A DNA stretch of 64,000 bases from MGBC163016 sp964631345 (GTDB taxonomy: Bacteria; Actinomycetota; Coriobacteriia; Coriobacteriales; Eggerthellaceae). Position numbers and translations under genes: made by a program. The notes beneath the pieces are model-generated. The model searched no databases and had not been told where the DNA came from. It worked only from the letters and a program-made list of their open reading frames with translations. The stretch covers positions 101,397 through 165,396 of the forward strand of contig CAZVWE010000005.1 in NCBI GenBank assembly GCA_964631345.1. Reading direction: 5' to 3'. Below are positions 17,111 to 26,530 of this stretch, in pieces (position 1 is the stretch's first letter; each line of letters begins with the position of its first letter).

Positions 17111-19030
17111 TTAAAGATGCATCGCTGCATCAAAGGCGCTCTGTGTGGCATTAAAGATCGTGCATGGTCCCTGTCGGCAATCTCCAATACGATGGCATTC
17201 AGTAAACGTATTTTCGAAAGCCTTTAATTTATCTGTATTGACTTTAAATCCGAGTGAATAGACAACAGAATCACATGGATGAACGACAGTTGTGCCATCG
17301 GGAGATTGCAGAATTGCTCCAGCAGGAGTGGCATCAATCACGCGAGCTTTTCGAATGATTACAGCACCTGCTTGTTCAAGTAATTCATATATGCAACGTA
17401 GGTTGATGACGGTTCCTCCGCGAACAGGTTCGGAAGAAAATGAACCGTCAGCGATGGTCACATTTTTTCCTTCGTGCGCCAAAGAAAGCGCACATTCTAA
17501 TCCTGTGAGGCCGGCTCCAGCAACAAGAACGTTCTCGCCTAAATCATTCAAACGTTCATATAGATCAAAGTCGCCCACCCATTTAACCGGCAAAGCCTGT
17601 GATTCTGCGAAGTTTGGCTTCACGGGTTCGCTGCCTTGGGCAAGAAAGACAGCATCAAATGGTTTATCTTCGGCTAAGAGTAATTCAGGGGTTGCTTCTA
17701 CACCTAGGCGGACTTCAATGTTTTCGCATTCCATCTGCTTAATAAGCCATTGCATATAGGCTTTGATTTCCTCTTTCCCTTTGTTTTGAGAAGCCACAGC
17801 AAGTAATCCTCCAAGATGATCAGAACGTTCAAATAAAACTGGTTCATGGCCACGTTGTTTAAGTGTCATGGCGGCTTGCATTCCGGCCGGGCCGCCTCCA
17901 ACAACTGCTACGCGATAAGGAGTAAGAGTCGGGAGAGGCAATGCCGTATTGCGGTCTATATCAAAGCGAGTTTCACGTGTGAGAAGCGGGTTTACTGCAC
18001 AGCGTATTCCCTGATGGTATGAATGTGTGCGATCAATACAAGTGTTACAACGCAAACACGGTCTGATATTATCCGCATCTCCATGGCGTGCTTTTTCCAT
18101 CATTCTATTGTCTGCAAGAAATGCGCGCACCATGCTAATCATGTCGACATCGCCGGCTTCGATTGCTTTTTCTGCTAACTCTAGATTGAACGAACCGACA
18201 CAAGTTACCGGAATATGTAACTCCTCTTTGAACTTCTTTGCAAAAGGAAGATTGAGAGCACGTTCCAAATAAAAAGGAGGATGCACATAGTGGAGGAGAT
18301 CATCGACTTCTAGAATACCTCGAGAAACATGGAGCATATCTATATATGGTTCGATCACTTTTGCGAATTCAAGAGTTTCCTCAAAGGTTGTATAACCGGG
18401 CAACATCTCTTCTGCGCTTATGCGATATTCTATGGCTACTTTGGATCCTATCGCTGTTCGAATAGCCGTAAGTAGTTCGACTGCAAATTGGCAACGACCC
18501 TCAAATGAGCCACCGAATCTATCGGTGCGTTTGTTGTATTTTTGACTAAAGAACATTGCTGGCACATTGCCATGACCACCATGGACGAAAACGACATCAA
18601 ACCCTGCTATTGCGACTCTTTTAGCTGCAGCTGCAAAAGCCTCGATCATTGCTTCAACTTCAGCGGTGGTCATTTCATTTACGAGTTGATTTGGATCTGA
18701 CAACATATATTTGAGATATATAAGTTCTACTCCAGCAAGGGTGTCGTAGCTATGGAAGAGTTCGGCAAGATCGTTGAAATCTGGCTGATTCTCGTCGGTT
18801 CCGGCATTTAGAATTCGTGAACTGAAATGTATGTCAGGGTCAACATCTGTTACCCCTATATTCACAATAGCGGCACCACTTGCTGCAAGCTGGCGTTCGT
18901 ATTCATAAAGTTCGGGAGTTAATGAACCATCATGTCCAGCAAGAAAGGGAGCTGCAGGTCCAATTTCGATGCGATTTTTAGCTATCTTAGAACCTATTTT
19001 TAGAGGTTGAAAAACGTAAGGAAAGTCCAT
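17111..19030 (-). CDS. OYE-type FMN / [4Fe-4S] / FAD oxidoreductase
   Basis: A 639-residue enzyme of the 2,4-dienoyl-CoA reductase / BaiCD-BaiH type. An FMN-binding Old Yellow Enzyme barrel occupies residues 1 to about 350; CLRCNTCIDRTHSYHQGIRC supplies the [4Fe-4S] ligands. A FAD/NAD(P) two-dinucleotide-binding region follows, with GGGPAGMQAAMTLKQRG and AGAGLTGLECALSLAHEG. Such enzymes pass hydride from NAD(P)H through FAD, cluster and FMN to reduce activated C=C bonds. Start 19030 has GGAGG seven bases upstream. The substrate is unknown; the adjacent cupin genes and divergent MFS gene suggest a small imported compound. Confidence 0.9.
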   Translation of the reverse strand: MDFPYVFQPLKIGSKIAKNRIEIGPAAPFLAGHDGSLTPELYEYERQLAASGAAIVNIGVTDVDPDIHFSSRILNAGTDENQPDFNDLAELFHSYDTLAGVELIYLKYMLSDPNQLVNEMTTAEVEAMIEAFAAAAKRVAIAGFDVVFVHGGHGNVPAMFFSQKYNKRTDRFGGSFEGRCQFAVELLTAIRTAIGSKVAIEYRISAEEMLPGYTTFEETLEFAKVIEPYIDMLHVSRGILEVDDLLHYVHPPFYLERALNLPFAKKFKEELHIPVTCVGSFNLELAEKAIEAGDVDMISMVRAFLADNRMMEKARHGDADNIRPCLRCNTCIDRTHSYHQGIRCAVNPLLTRETRFDIDRNTALPLPTLTPYRVAVVGGGPAGMQAAMTLKQRGHEPVLFERSDHLGGLLAVASQNKGKEEIKAYMQWLIKQMECENIEVRLGVEATPELLLAEDKPFDAVFLAQGSEPVKPNFAESQALPVKWVGDFDLYERLNDLGENVLVAGAGLTGLECALSLAHEGKNVTIADGSFSSEPVRGGTVINLRCIYELLEQAGAVIIRKARVIDATPAGAILQSPDGTTVVHPCDSVVYSLGFKVNTDKLKAFENTFTECHRIGDCRQGPCTIFNATQSAFDAAMHL

Positions 19031-19219
19031 CGATTGTCCTCCAATTTTTAGCATTAGATTCTTTGCCGATGATTTACAAAAGGATACGGTTCTCAATAGA
19101 TTCTCTGCTTAGAGCTCTTTTTAATCCCTCGTCATAAATGCAAATACACCAATCTGATTTGAGCAATTCTGACAATGCAATAAGTTTTTGGCTTCCATAG
19201 AGTATCTAGCAAGGTGTGT

Positions 19220-19251
19220 AAACCATTTGATTATTTCGAGAAACATGGTTT
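19220..19251. promoter_or_regulatory. Inverted repeat in the reductase/MFS divergent promoter region
   Basis: AAACCAT and ATGGTTT form a 7-bp inverted repeat with an 18-base spacer in the 270-base gap between two divergent genes. It is a weak operator candidate. Confidence 0.3.
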
Positions 19252-19300
19252 GCCTTTGCGTTCAAATTCAAGCAATCAATCGGAGAGGAAGGGGTTTTGA

Positions 19301-20572
19301 ATGATCACATTGAAAAACTCTAAGATCCAGGCGTGTATAGTTTTACTTTGCGTCTGGCTCGGCGTATTTATTACGTCGTATGCACAAAACCAGCTCTCAG
19401 GTATGTCGACTATGTTCATGGAGCATTATGGCTTTACCGCCGAAGAATATGCGGGTCTATATACCGCTTCGACATTCATGGGAATTTGGATTGCATTTAT
19501 TGCTGGCGTGCTTTCGGATAATATTAGTGTTCGTTGGATCATCCTTGTGTGTGCGATACTTGCTGCTTTAGGTCTTGTTTATCGTATTGTTACTACAGAC
19601 TATATGGGACAGTTCATTGCAAATGCAGCACCTTGCTTTTTGGCAACATTCTTGGGAGTAAATCGATCAAAACTGCTTGGTGGTTGGTTCCCGCCAGCGA
19701 CTGTTGGTATTGCTGTTGGTATTGCCACTACAACGACTCCTATCGCTAACACACTTGGCGTTGGCCTTACTGCCATGATGCCATCCGTTGAGTTTGCATT
19801 CACGGTTACAGCTGTGGTAGCAGTTGTATTCGTTGTTCTTTGGTTCCTTTTTGGGCAAGAGCGTTCTCGCGAAATTGCTGCACAAGAGGAAGCGGCCGGC
19901 GAGAAGCCAAGCCTTAAAGAATCCCTAAAGACAGTGTTTACCTGCCCATGGGTTTATCTTTTGGCCATTGCAGCGATGTTTCTTATGGCATCACAAGTTC
20001 CAGTTATGGCTTTCACTACGGTAGCCTTGGTTAATGCAAACGGAATGACGCCTGTTGCAGCTGGTCTTATGGCAACTGCAATCACTATTGGCATGGGTGT
20101 AGGTTCTGTTGTTACACCATTTATCATTAAGGTTATCAAGGCATATCGTCCTATCATTGCGATTTATGCAATCATCACGGCTATATGCATTTACTTTGCA
20201 TGGCAGATGCCAGTTGGTGCTGCACAGTACATCATTTATTTCATTTTGGGCTTTTGCCTAGGCGCTCTTCTTGCAATCATCTTCACGTTCCCAGTTTTAT
20301 TGGTAGGACGTCGTTTTGCTGCTACGGCTGGTGGTTTAGTGCAGACGTTTGTGCTTATCGGAGCATCGTTGTTCTTGACAAATGTAACCATTCCATTAGC
20401 TGGTGGCGCCACCAACTTTGGGGCAATGTTTACAATTGCTGCCATATTCTGCATAGTCGGTTCTATATGTTTGTTCATAATTCCTGACCAAGCAAAGAAA
20501 CTACTTGCTGCTGGTGGCGAAAAGAAGATCGAAGAAGAAATGGCAGAAGAAGAGGCACGTGACGAAATCTGA
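19301..20572 (+). CDS. MFS transporter
   Basis: A 423-residue major-facilitator protein with about twelve helices and a charged C-terminal tail (KKIEEEMAEEEARDE). The first-half loop has the expected GVLSDNISVRWI-like motif. It resembles CynX/NimT-type or organic-anion carriers, but the substrate is unknown. The ribosome site is GGAGAGGAAGGGG. It is transcribed divergently from the reductase-cupin operon and ends at a strong terminator. Confidence 0.85.
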   Translation: MITLKNSKIQACIVLLCVWLGVFITSYAQNQLSGMSTMFMEHYGFTAEEYAGLYTASTFMGIWIAFIAGVLSDNISVRWIILVCAILAALGLVYRIVTTDYMGQFIANAAPCFLATFLGVNRSKLLGGWFPPATVGIAVGIATTTTPIANTLGVGLTAMMPSVEFAFTVTAVVAVVFVVLWFLFGQERSREIAAQEEAAGEKPSLKESLKTVFTCPWVYLLAIAAMFLMASQVPVMAFTTVALVNANGMTPVAAGLMATAITIGMGVGSVVTPFIIKVIKAYRPIIAIYAIITAICIYFAWQMPVGAAQYIIYFILGFCLGALLAIIFTFPVLLVGRRFAATAGGLVQTFVLIGASLFLTNVTIPLAGGATNFGAMFTIAAIFCIVGSICLFIIPDQAKKLLAAGGEKKIEEEMAEEEARDEI

Positions 20573-20634
20573 TGATCTTTTGAAAGAGAGATAGTCGTTC
20601 TCTTTAGAATTTGAACGCAGTTTATATAAAAGAA

Positions 20635-20666
20635 AGAGAGGGGTTCTTGCGGCCTCTCTCTTTTTT
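20635..20666 (+). terminator. Rho-independent terminator after MFS gene
   Basis: AGAGAGG pairs with CCTCTCT around an 11-base loop, and six T residues follow almost directly. It lies 60 bases after the MFS stop. Confidence 0.8.
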
Positions 20667-20875
20667 ATGAACAAAAAATATGTGAGTCAAACATATGTAG
20701 CAGCAGAGGCTCAACTAGAGGTTTAACCAGAGGCTCAGCTTACAAATCTTCTCGGTTTGAGTCTATCGACGATGTTTCTTTGCAGCGGTTGGTAATAATG
20801 CCAAACGGCAAGGTAAGAATTGGTTTCGCTAACGAAGAAGCGAGTAAAGCAGTTAATTAGAGTAGGCATTAAGAA

Positions 20876-20895
20876 GGTTGATCCATAGATCAACC
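20876..20895. promoter_or_regulatory. Perfect inverted repeat upstream of molybdenum enzyme 1
   Basis: GGTTGATC-CATA-GATCAACC is a perfect 8-bp inverted repeat with a 4-base centre, 61 bases before the enzyme start. It is a plausible regulator site for the first enzyme operon. The rest of the gap from 20667 to 20956 holds only a short open stretch (about 20720-20860) with no ribosome site and no recognised product. Confidence 0.45.
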
Positions 20896-20956
20896 GAAGT
20901 ATTCGGGAAGTATCGTTTCCCCAAAATCAGAAGATCAGAAGAAGGAGGGAAGGTAC

Positions 20957-23359
20957 ATGCAGTACAACAATGAATACAATTTTGACTTGTATCCAAAACA
21001 GCTACATTGGCAGGAAGGGGATCTTACAGCAACACGAACGACGCAATGGTCAGGCCCAGGTTGTCATGATGGTTGTCAGGTGATTTTCTACACTGACAAA
21101 GACGGCAAAATTGTAAAAGTCGAGGGTGACCCAAATAGTCCTTACAATCAAGGACGCTTGTGCATGCGTTGTCTTGAAATGCCTCAGCTCATTAACAGTG
21201 AACGCCGTTTGCGCTATCCCATGAAACGCGCTAAAGAGGATCGCGGTAAAGACAAATGGGAACGTATAACCTGGGATGAGGCCTATCAAATCATCACAGA
21301 TGAGGTTCGTAAAATTCAAGCAGAAGATGGACCTGAGGCTATCTGTTCCATTGTAGGTACAGGTCGTAATACTTCTACATTCACGGCGCATAATCAATAT
21401 GCAAATTTTGGTGGACCTGATATGTGTTTGGCATTTTTGTCAGGTAATTCTTGTTATATTCCGCGTACTGCTGCATGTTATGTCTCTGGTGGCAATATTT
21501 GGGTTGCTGATTTTTCTCAGTTCAGTGAACAACGCTATGACGACAATCCTGAATGGGTTGCGCCAGAGTGTTGTGTTATATGGGGTCATAATCCTACGGT
21601 TGCTAATGCTGATGCTTTTCTTGGACATTGGATTATTGAGTCTATGAAACGCGGAACGCAGCTTATTACCATTGATCCTCGTTTAACTTGGATTGCTGCA
21701 CAATCCAAATATTGGCTACGTCTTCGTCCTGGCACTGATGGCGCGCTTGCTCTTGGATGGTTGAATGTCATTATTAATGAGGATCTTTACGATCATGAAT
21801 TTGTTGATAAGTGGACCTATGGTTTTGAGCAATTAAAAGAGCGCGTACAGGAATACACACCTGAACGTGTTGCTGAGATTTGTTGGTTGGATAAAGATCT
21901 CATCATAGAATCAGCTCGATTCTATGCCACCTCTAAACCTGCATCTATGCAATGGGGTTTGGCGATAGACTGTGCGCAGGCCGGTGTGCCAGCTGCATTG
22001 GCTATTTCTTGCTTGGTAGGTATTACAGGCAATATTGAAGTGCCTGGTGGCAATATTTTCATGGATGAATCATGCGGTCTGAATTTTAGTTCACGTTCTG
22101 GTGACTGGGAACTTACTCAAGAAATGCTCGAAAAGCGTCTTGGTCGTGAAGAATACATCATGACACGCGTTGGCTTCTCGCCAGAATCTAACCCGGATAC
22201 AGTTCTAAAGTGCATCGAGACTGGTAAACCAAGACCTATTCGCATGCTTTGGATGTACGGTGGTAACTCTCTTGCCAATATGGGTCAGGATGCACCGCGC
22301 TTATATCGCGCTTTCCGCAAGTTGGATTTCTTCGTTGTCGTTGACCTATTCATGACCCCAACGATCATGGCAAGTGCAGACATGGTGCTTCCTTGTGCAA
22401 TGAGTCCTGAGCGGAACAGTGTTCGTGTTTGGTTTGACCCAGCACGTTCAATTACTAAGTGCTCACAATTCTATGAGGCGAAATCAGACCCAACCATTAT
22501 GGTTGAGCTTGGAAAATATTTAGCACCTGACAAATGGCCAGAATGGGTAAACGATGATCGCGATTATATGAATTGGCGTTTACAACGCGATGATGTTCGT
22601 ACCGAAGACGGCGAATTGGTCACCATGGACATTCTCGAGAATCACTACCATGGCATGTGGTATCAGCCCTTCCGTTATCACAAACATGAAAAGGGTCTTC
22701 TTCGCAAGGATGGTCAACCTGGGTTCGCCACACCAACTGGCCGTTATGAACTATATTGCACAACTCTTGCATCAGTAGGCGAAGATCCTTTGCCATATTA
22801 CGAAGAGCCACCTACATCTCCTATCAGCACGCCAGAGCTTTACGAGAAATATCCTTTCATTCTTACAACTGGGGCGCGTTCGTATGAGTTCTTCCATAGC
22901 GAGTGGCGTCAACCTGAAACGATCAGCCGCGAACTGCATCCTGTTCCACAGTTCTGGATTCATCCTGATAAGGCAGCCGAATTAGGAATTTGCGAAGGGC
23001 AATGGTGTTGGATTGAAAATCAAATGGGCAAGATGAAGCAAACCGCACATCTTGATTCCACGATCGACCCACGCATTATTTCTACAGAACATGGTTGGTG
23101 GTTCCCAGAGCGTATGGGTGAAGAACCTGAGCTCTTTGGCGTATTTGATTGCAATCCAAATAACTTACTTCCACAGGAAGAATGCGGGCGTGTTGGTTTA
23201 GGGGCACCAATCAAATGTGCCTTGTGCACAGTTTATCCATGCACACCAGAAAATGACGGTTATGACGATCAGCCAAGTCATCAGGTTTCTGCCACTGGTT
23301 GGACTCATGGCGAGACCCATGAAACCGATCAGCCAAGTTTCTACGATGGCATCAAATAG
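20957..23359 (+). CDS. Molybdopterin enzyme 1, acetylene-hydratase-like branch
   Basis: An 800-residue bis-MGD enzyme of the DMSO reductase superfamily; no Tat signal, so probably cytoplasmic. Cluster ligands are Cys36, Cys40, Cys69 and Cys72 (GCHDGC and LCMRC), not the usual CxxCxxxC-x-C set. The conserved SGNSCYIPR has Cys166 as the likely Mo ligand. The middle (NVIINEDLYDHEFVDKWTYG) and C-terminal domain (TPTGRYELY, ILTTGARS, EHGWWFPE) match the acetylene hydratase clade. His follows the Cys where acetylene hydratase has its catalytic Asp, so that activity is unlikely. A ferredoxin gene follows 14 bases later; together they probably reduce an unknown acceptor. Confidence 0.9.
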   Translation: MQYNNEYNFDLYPKQLHWQEGDLTATRTTQWSGPGCHDGCQVIFYTDKDGKIVKVEGDPNSPYNQGRLCMRCLEMPQLINSERRLRYPMKRAKEDRGKDKWERITWDEAYQIITDEVRKIQAEDGPEAICSIVGTGRNTSTFTAHNQYANFGGPDMCLAFLSGNSCYIPRTAACYVSGGNIWVADFSQFSEQRYDDNPEWVAPECCVIWGHNPTVANADAFLGHWIIESMKRGTQLITIDPRLTWIAAQSKYWLRLRPGTDGALALGWLNVIINEDLYDHEFVDKWTYGFEQLKERVQEYTPERVAEICWLDKDLIIESARFYATSKPASMQWGLAIDCAQAGVPAALAISCLVGITGNIEVPGGNIFMDESCGLNFSSRSGDWELTQEMLEKRLGREEYIMTRVGFSPESNPDTVLKCIETGKPRPIRMLWMYGGNSLANMGQDAPRLYRAFRKLDFFVVVDLFMTPTIMASADMVLPCAMSPERNSVRVWFDPARSITKCSQFYEAKSDPTIMVELGKYLAPDKWPEWVNDDRDYMNWRLQRDDVRTEDGELVTMDILENHYHGMWYQPFRYHKHEKGLLRKDGQPGFATPTGRYELYCTTLASVGEDPLPYYEEPPTSPISTPELYEKYPFILTTGARSYEFFHSEWRQPETISRELHPVPQFWIHPDKAAELGICEGQWCWIENQMGKMKQTAHLDSTIDPRIISTEHGWWFPERMGEEPELFGVFDCNPNNLLPQEECGRVGLGAPIKCALCTVYPCTPENDGYDDQPSHQVSATGWTHGETHETDQPSFYDGIK

Positions 23360-23373
23360 AGAAGGGGATGGAA

Positions 23374-23721
23374 ATGGCAAAGAAAGGCGAATACGGCCTC
23401 TTTATTGATTATCAATATTGTACGGGCTGCAAAGCTTGTGTGACTGCTTGCAAGATGGAGCATGCTATGCCTGAGGGAGATTTTGGAATTACGCTTCTCC
23501 AGGATGGTCCACGACAAAGTTCTGATGGTGTTTGGGATTTCTACTATCTTCCCGTTCCAACTCATCTCTGTGATCTGTGTGCAGATCGAGTAGCAGCTGG
23601 CAAATTACCTACATGTGTTCATCACTGCCAAGCTGGAGTCATGGTGTATGGGTCTGTCGAAGAACTTGCACAGAAAGCAAAGGCTGCAGAGAAGGACAGA
23701 ATAACCATCTATGTTCGTTGA
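23374..23721 (+). CDS. Two-cluster ferredoxin partner of enzyme 1
   Basis: A 115-residue DmsB-like electron-transfer subunit reduced to two [4Fe-4S] sites: CTGCKACVTAC near the N-terminus and CDLC..TCVHHC in the second half. It lacks the four-cluster architecture and membrane anchor of classical DmsABC, so electrons probably arrive from a soluble donor. ATG 23374 is six bases after AAGGGG; an earlier in-frame ATG at 23368 abuts that site and is rejected. Confidence 0.88.
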   Translation: MAKKGEYGLFIDYQYCTGCKACVTACKMEHAMPEGDFGITLLQDGPRQSSDGVWDFYYLPVPTHLCDLCADRVAAGKLPTCVHHCQAGVMVYGSVEELAQKAKAAEKDRITIYVR

Positions 23722-23740
23722 TTAGATTGGAATTTCGATA

Positions 23741-23938
23741 GTGCCTGGATGTTATAACTGCTTCGGATGCGGGCGATGTCGTGATGAAGAACGTCCTCCT
23801 ATTGTTGTGCCGCTTTGTCCGTGGTGTGATCACTTGAACCCTCTAGGCATAGAAACATGTGAAGAGTGTGGACATTCTCTGAAATTGATTCCGGGAGTGA
23901 CCAATACTGTTTCCTCTTCAGAAAAGAAGACCCAATAG
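23741..23938 (+). CDS. CxxCxxCxxC zinc-ribbon microprotein 1
   Basis: A 65-residue protein starting at GTG. The N-terminus has four Cys in the regular pattern CYNCFGCGRC, followed by a zinc-ribbon pair (CPWC and CEEC) and a short polar tail. Two similar proteins occur at 40051 and 58213, each next to a molybdenum enzyme. Family unknown to me; the first block could hold zinc or an iron-sulfur cluster. The ribosome site is weak, but recurrence of the pattern supports the gene. Confidence 0.7.
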   Translation: MPGCYNCFGCGRCRDEERPPIVVPLCPWCDHLNPLGIETCEECGHSLKLIPGVTNTVSSSEKKTQ

Positions 23939-23947
23939 GAGGTATAT

Positions 23948-24181
23948 ATGTGCTTTAGACCAGGGGAATTAGATATTCCTAAGATATGTCCTGAATGTAA
24001 AACGATGAACGATAAAGATGCGACTGTGTGTAAAGAATGCGGAGCAGTATTACCAGATGAGCTTAATACGCCAATGATGCCCGATATGCCAGCTCCTCCG
24101 GGAGCCCCTGGGGCACCGGCTGTTCCTGGTGCACCATCAGCACCTGCACCACCAGCACCTCCAGGACAATCTAGCAATTAA
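23948..24181 (+). CDS. MCFRP zinc-ribbon microprotein 1 with proline-periodic tail
   Basis: A 77-residue protein with AGGAGG six bases upstream. It begins MCFRP, then has one zinc ribbon (CPEC and CKEC), then a tail with Pro at every third position (PGAPGAPAVPGAP), expected to form an extended polyproline helix. Met-Cys should allow Met removal, exposing an N-terminal Cys. Paralogues are at 40333 and 55246. The recurring position just before a molybdenum enzyme gene implies an accessory role such as chaperone, scaffold or metal delivery; none is shown. Confidence 0.78.
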   Translation: MCFRPGELDIPKICPECKTMNDKDATVCKECGAVLPDELNTPMMPDMPAPPGAPGAPAVPGAPSAPAPPAPPGQSSN

Positions 24182-24186
24182 CTTGA

Positions 24187-24228
24187 GGGGATTGTTTGGT
24201 CTTGTTTAGTTTGGGTCGAACAATCCTC
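24187..24228 (+). other. Hairpin between MCFRP gene 1 and enzyme 2
   Basis: GGGGATTGTT pairs with AACAATCCTC (ten pairs, one G-T) around a 22-base loop. There is no U-tract, so it more likely tunes expression or RNA stability than ends transcription. Comparable hairpins sit at the same junction in the two other MCFRP operons. Confidence 0.5.
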
Positions 24229-24263
24229 ACATAAAGAAGTTATGTGTAAGAAAGGATTTCAAT

Positions 24264-26519
24264 ATGAGCCAATGGAAGTCGGAGTTGCCAGACGGTACTG
24301 TGAAAGTTCGCACGTGCGGATGGTCTCCTCCTGGCGATCATCCTGTAGGATGTGGTATGTATATCACGGTCAAAGATGGCAAGATTGACAAAATCGAAGG
24401 CGACCCTGAGCATCCAATAAATCAAGGTCGTCTCTGTCCAAGATGTCTTGCTCTAAAAGAATTCGAAGAGCACCCCGATCGTTTACGCTATCCCATGAAA
24501 CGCGCTAGAGAAGATCGTGGTAAAGACAAGTGGGAACGTATTACATGGGATGAAGCTCTCGATATAGCAGAGACTGAAACGCGTAAAATTTGGGAGAAAT
24601 ATGGAAAGCATGCCATCTTTCTCTTTAGTGGCACGGGACGTGAGGCCACTCTTTATTACCCTGCATTTGCACAGGCTGTTCTTGGAACTCCAAACTATGC
24701 ATTTTCAATGAGTGGTTCATCTTGTTATGGCCCGCGTGCCGCTGTGGCAGATTTTCTTTTAGGGTGCGGGTATCCTGAACTAGATTATGCGCAGTACTTC
24801 TTGGATCGTTATGACAATCCTGATTACGTTGTACCGAAGTACATCATTCTTTGGGGGAAGGAACCACTGAAATCGAACCCTGATGGTTTTTATGGCCACG
24901 CACTTGTTGATCTTCTTAAACGCGGCTCACAATTTATCGTTATTGATCCACGTCTGACATGGATGGGTGTTCGTGCGGCATGGCATTTGCAATTGCGCCC
25001 AGGTACTGATGCTGCTTTAGGTATGGCCATGCTCAATGTGATCATTGCTGAAGATCTTTATGATCATGAGTTTGTTGATAACTGGTGCTATGGTTTTGAC
25101 GCTCTTGCAGAGCGCGTAAAGGATACTACCCCCGAATGGGCGGAAGAGATTACCTGGGTGAAAGCAGAAGACATTCGTGCCGCGACACGTGCTTTTGCCA
25201 CCAGCAAACCGTCTTCACTCATGTGGGGTCTTGCTACTGACACTCAACAGAACGGTGTTCAAGCAGGTCATTGCATGCTTGCGATCATTGCTCTTTGCGG
25301 TTATATCGATGTTCCTGGCGGGGTCATTCTTGGTACAGGTGCATCATTTATGGGAAAGTGGCGTTGGGATTGTCTCAAATGGATTGATGATGAGACAATG
25401 AAATACAGACTCAATGCTGCTGACAAATATCCTGGATTTGCAGCAGGTCCAATTGCTCATCCTGATACTGTCTTAGAGGTTATGGAATCCGGGGATCCGT
25501 TCAAATTCCATATGGCTTGGTTCTACGCGACTAATCCATATGTAACCTGTTGGGCAGAACCAGAACGTTGGGTTAAAGTTCTTAAAGAGAACGACTTTAA
25601 TGCGGCCAACGATGTCTTTATGACACCGACGATCATGGAGCTATGCGATCTCGTATTTCCTTGTTCAGGTTTTGCCGCACATGAGGGTTTTGTTATGCCT
25701 CACTTTGGCCGTAATAGTCATTTCTTGGGTGCAATCAATCCAGCCCTGGATCCTGGTGAATGCAAATCTGATATTGAGCTTGATCTGCTTCTTGGGAAGA
25801 GGCTTAATCCTGAAGCATGGCCATGGGATTCAGTTGCAGATTTCTTCACAGATCAATTGCATACTATGTATGATTTTGATTACAAGGATTTGCAGGATAT
25901 GTATTATTTTCCGCAGAAACTTGAGTACTACCGCTATAAAACTGGTCAACTAAGGTCTGATGGAGAACCTGGTTTTAATACACCTACTGGCTTACTTGAG
26001 CTTGAAAGCTCAATGTATCCTGATTTCAACGAAGATGCTCTTCCTTATTACAAAGAACCACCTTTCAGTCCTGTAAGTACTCCAGATCTAGCAGAAGAAT
26101 ATCCACTTGTACTTACAACAGGTGGCCGCACATTTGTGTCATTCCATTCAGAGCATCGTCAAATTCCATCATTGCGTCAAGTGGTTCCTTGGCCTGAGGT
26201 AACAATCAATCCAGAAACAGCTGAGAAATATGGGATTGAAGATGGCGATTGGGTTGGTATTGAGAACATGTATGGCAAGTGCATTCAAAAAGCACGTGTG
26301 ACTTGTGAGGTTGATCCGCGAGTTGTGCATGCTACGCATGGATTCTGGTATCCGGAACAAGAGGCAGAATATCCAAACCTTTCTGGAATTTGGAAATCAA
26401 ACATAAATAAGCTAATCCCAATGGGGTACGTTGGCGGCCTAGGTTATGGTGCTCCTTATAAAAACATGATTTGCAAGATCTACAAAGTAGACAGCCTTGA
26501 TGCGTTTGAAGAAGAATAG
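24264..26519 (+). CDS. Molybdopterin enzyme 2, acetylene-hydratase-like branch
   Basis: A 751-residue relative of enzyme 1, with AAAGGA before its start. The first cluster region differs: TCGWSPPGDHPVGC gives Cys18 and Cys30, with Asp at the position that is Cys in enzymes 1, 4 and 5, and then LCPRC gives Cys58 and Cys61. The Mo-ligand segment is SGSSCYGPR. It is closest to enzyme 3 in this feature. It is followed after 11 bases by its own ferredoxin. Substrate unknown; a reductive reaction on a small organic compound is likely. Confidence 0.9.
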   Translation: MSQWKSELPDGTVKVRTCGWSPPGDHPVGCGMYITVKDGKIDKIEGDPEHPINQGRLCPRCLALKEFEEHPDRLRYPMKRAREDRGKDKWERITWDEALDIAETETRKIWEKYGKHAIFLFSGTGREATLYYPAFAQAVLGTPNYAFSMSGSSCYGPRAAVADFLLGCGYPELDYAQYFLDRYDNPDYVVPKYIILWGKEPLKSNPDGFYGHALVDLLKRGSQFIVIDPRLTWMGVRAAWHLQLRPGTDAALGMAMLNVIIAEDLYDHEFVDNWCYGFDALAERVKDTTPEWAEEITWVKAEDIRAATRAFATSKPSSLMWGLATDTQQNGVQAGHCMLAIIALCGYIDVPGGVILGTGASFMGKWRWDCLKWIDDETMKYRLNAADKYPGFAAGPIAHPDTVLEVMESGDPFKFHMAWFYATNPYVTCWAEPERWVKVLKENDFNAANDVFMTPTIMELCDLVFPCSGFAAHEGFVMPHFGRNSHFLGAINPALDPGECKSDIELDLLLGKRLNPEAWPWDSVADFFTDQLHTMYDFDYKDLQDMYYFPQKLEYYRYKTGQLRSDGEPGFNTPTGLLELESSMYPDFNEDALPYYKEPPFSPVSTPDLAEEYPLVLTTGGRTFVSFHSEHRQIPSLRQVVPWPEVTINPETAEKYGIEDGDWVGIENMYGKCIQKARVTCEVDPRVVHATHGFWYPEQEAEYPNLSGIWKSNINKLIPMGYVGGLGYGAPYKNMICKIYKVDSLDAFEEE

Positions 26520-26530
26520 GAGAAAATGCG

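Larger units (their letters stand above)
15660..17175. repeat. Tandem duplication carrying the cupin genes
   Basis: Two copies of about 0.75 kb are offset by about 785 bases. Each contains a terminator hairpin (15688 and 16473), a cupin gene and the 5' leader ending GTGGTGTCTCCTTTCTC. The left copy also retains a decayed piece of the 3' end of the flavoprotein gene, so one breakpoint fell inside that gene. Confidence 0.75.

Noticed and set aside
20720..20860. Short open stretch ending near 20860 with a possible 20-residue peptide
   Set aside because: No ribosome site, no start at the right place, and no similarity to the microproteins in the array.
20957..23359. Acetylene hydratase activity for the five related enzymes
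   Set aside because: The catalytic Asp position is His in all five, and each has a dedicated ferredoxin, whereas acetylene hydration needs no net electron transfer.
23948..24181. MCFRP proteins as lipoproteins or collagens
   Set aside because: There is no hydrophobic signal before the Cys, and the tail has period-three Pro without strict Gly at every third position.
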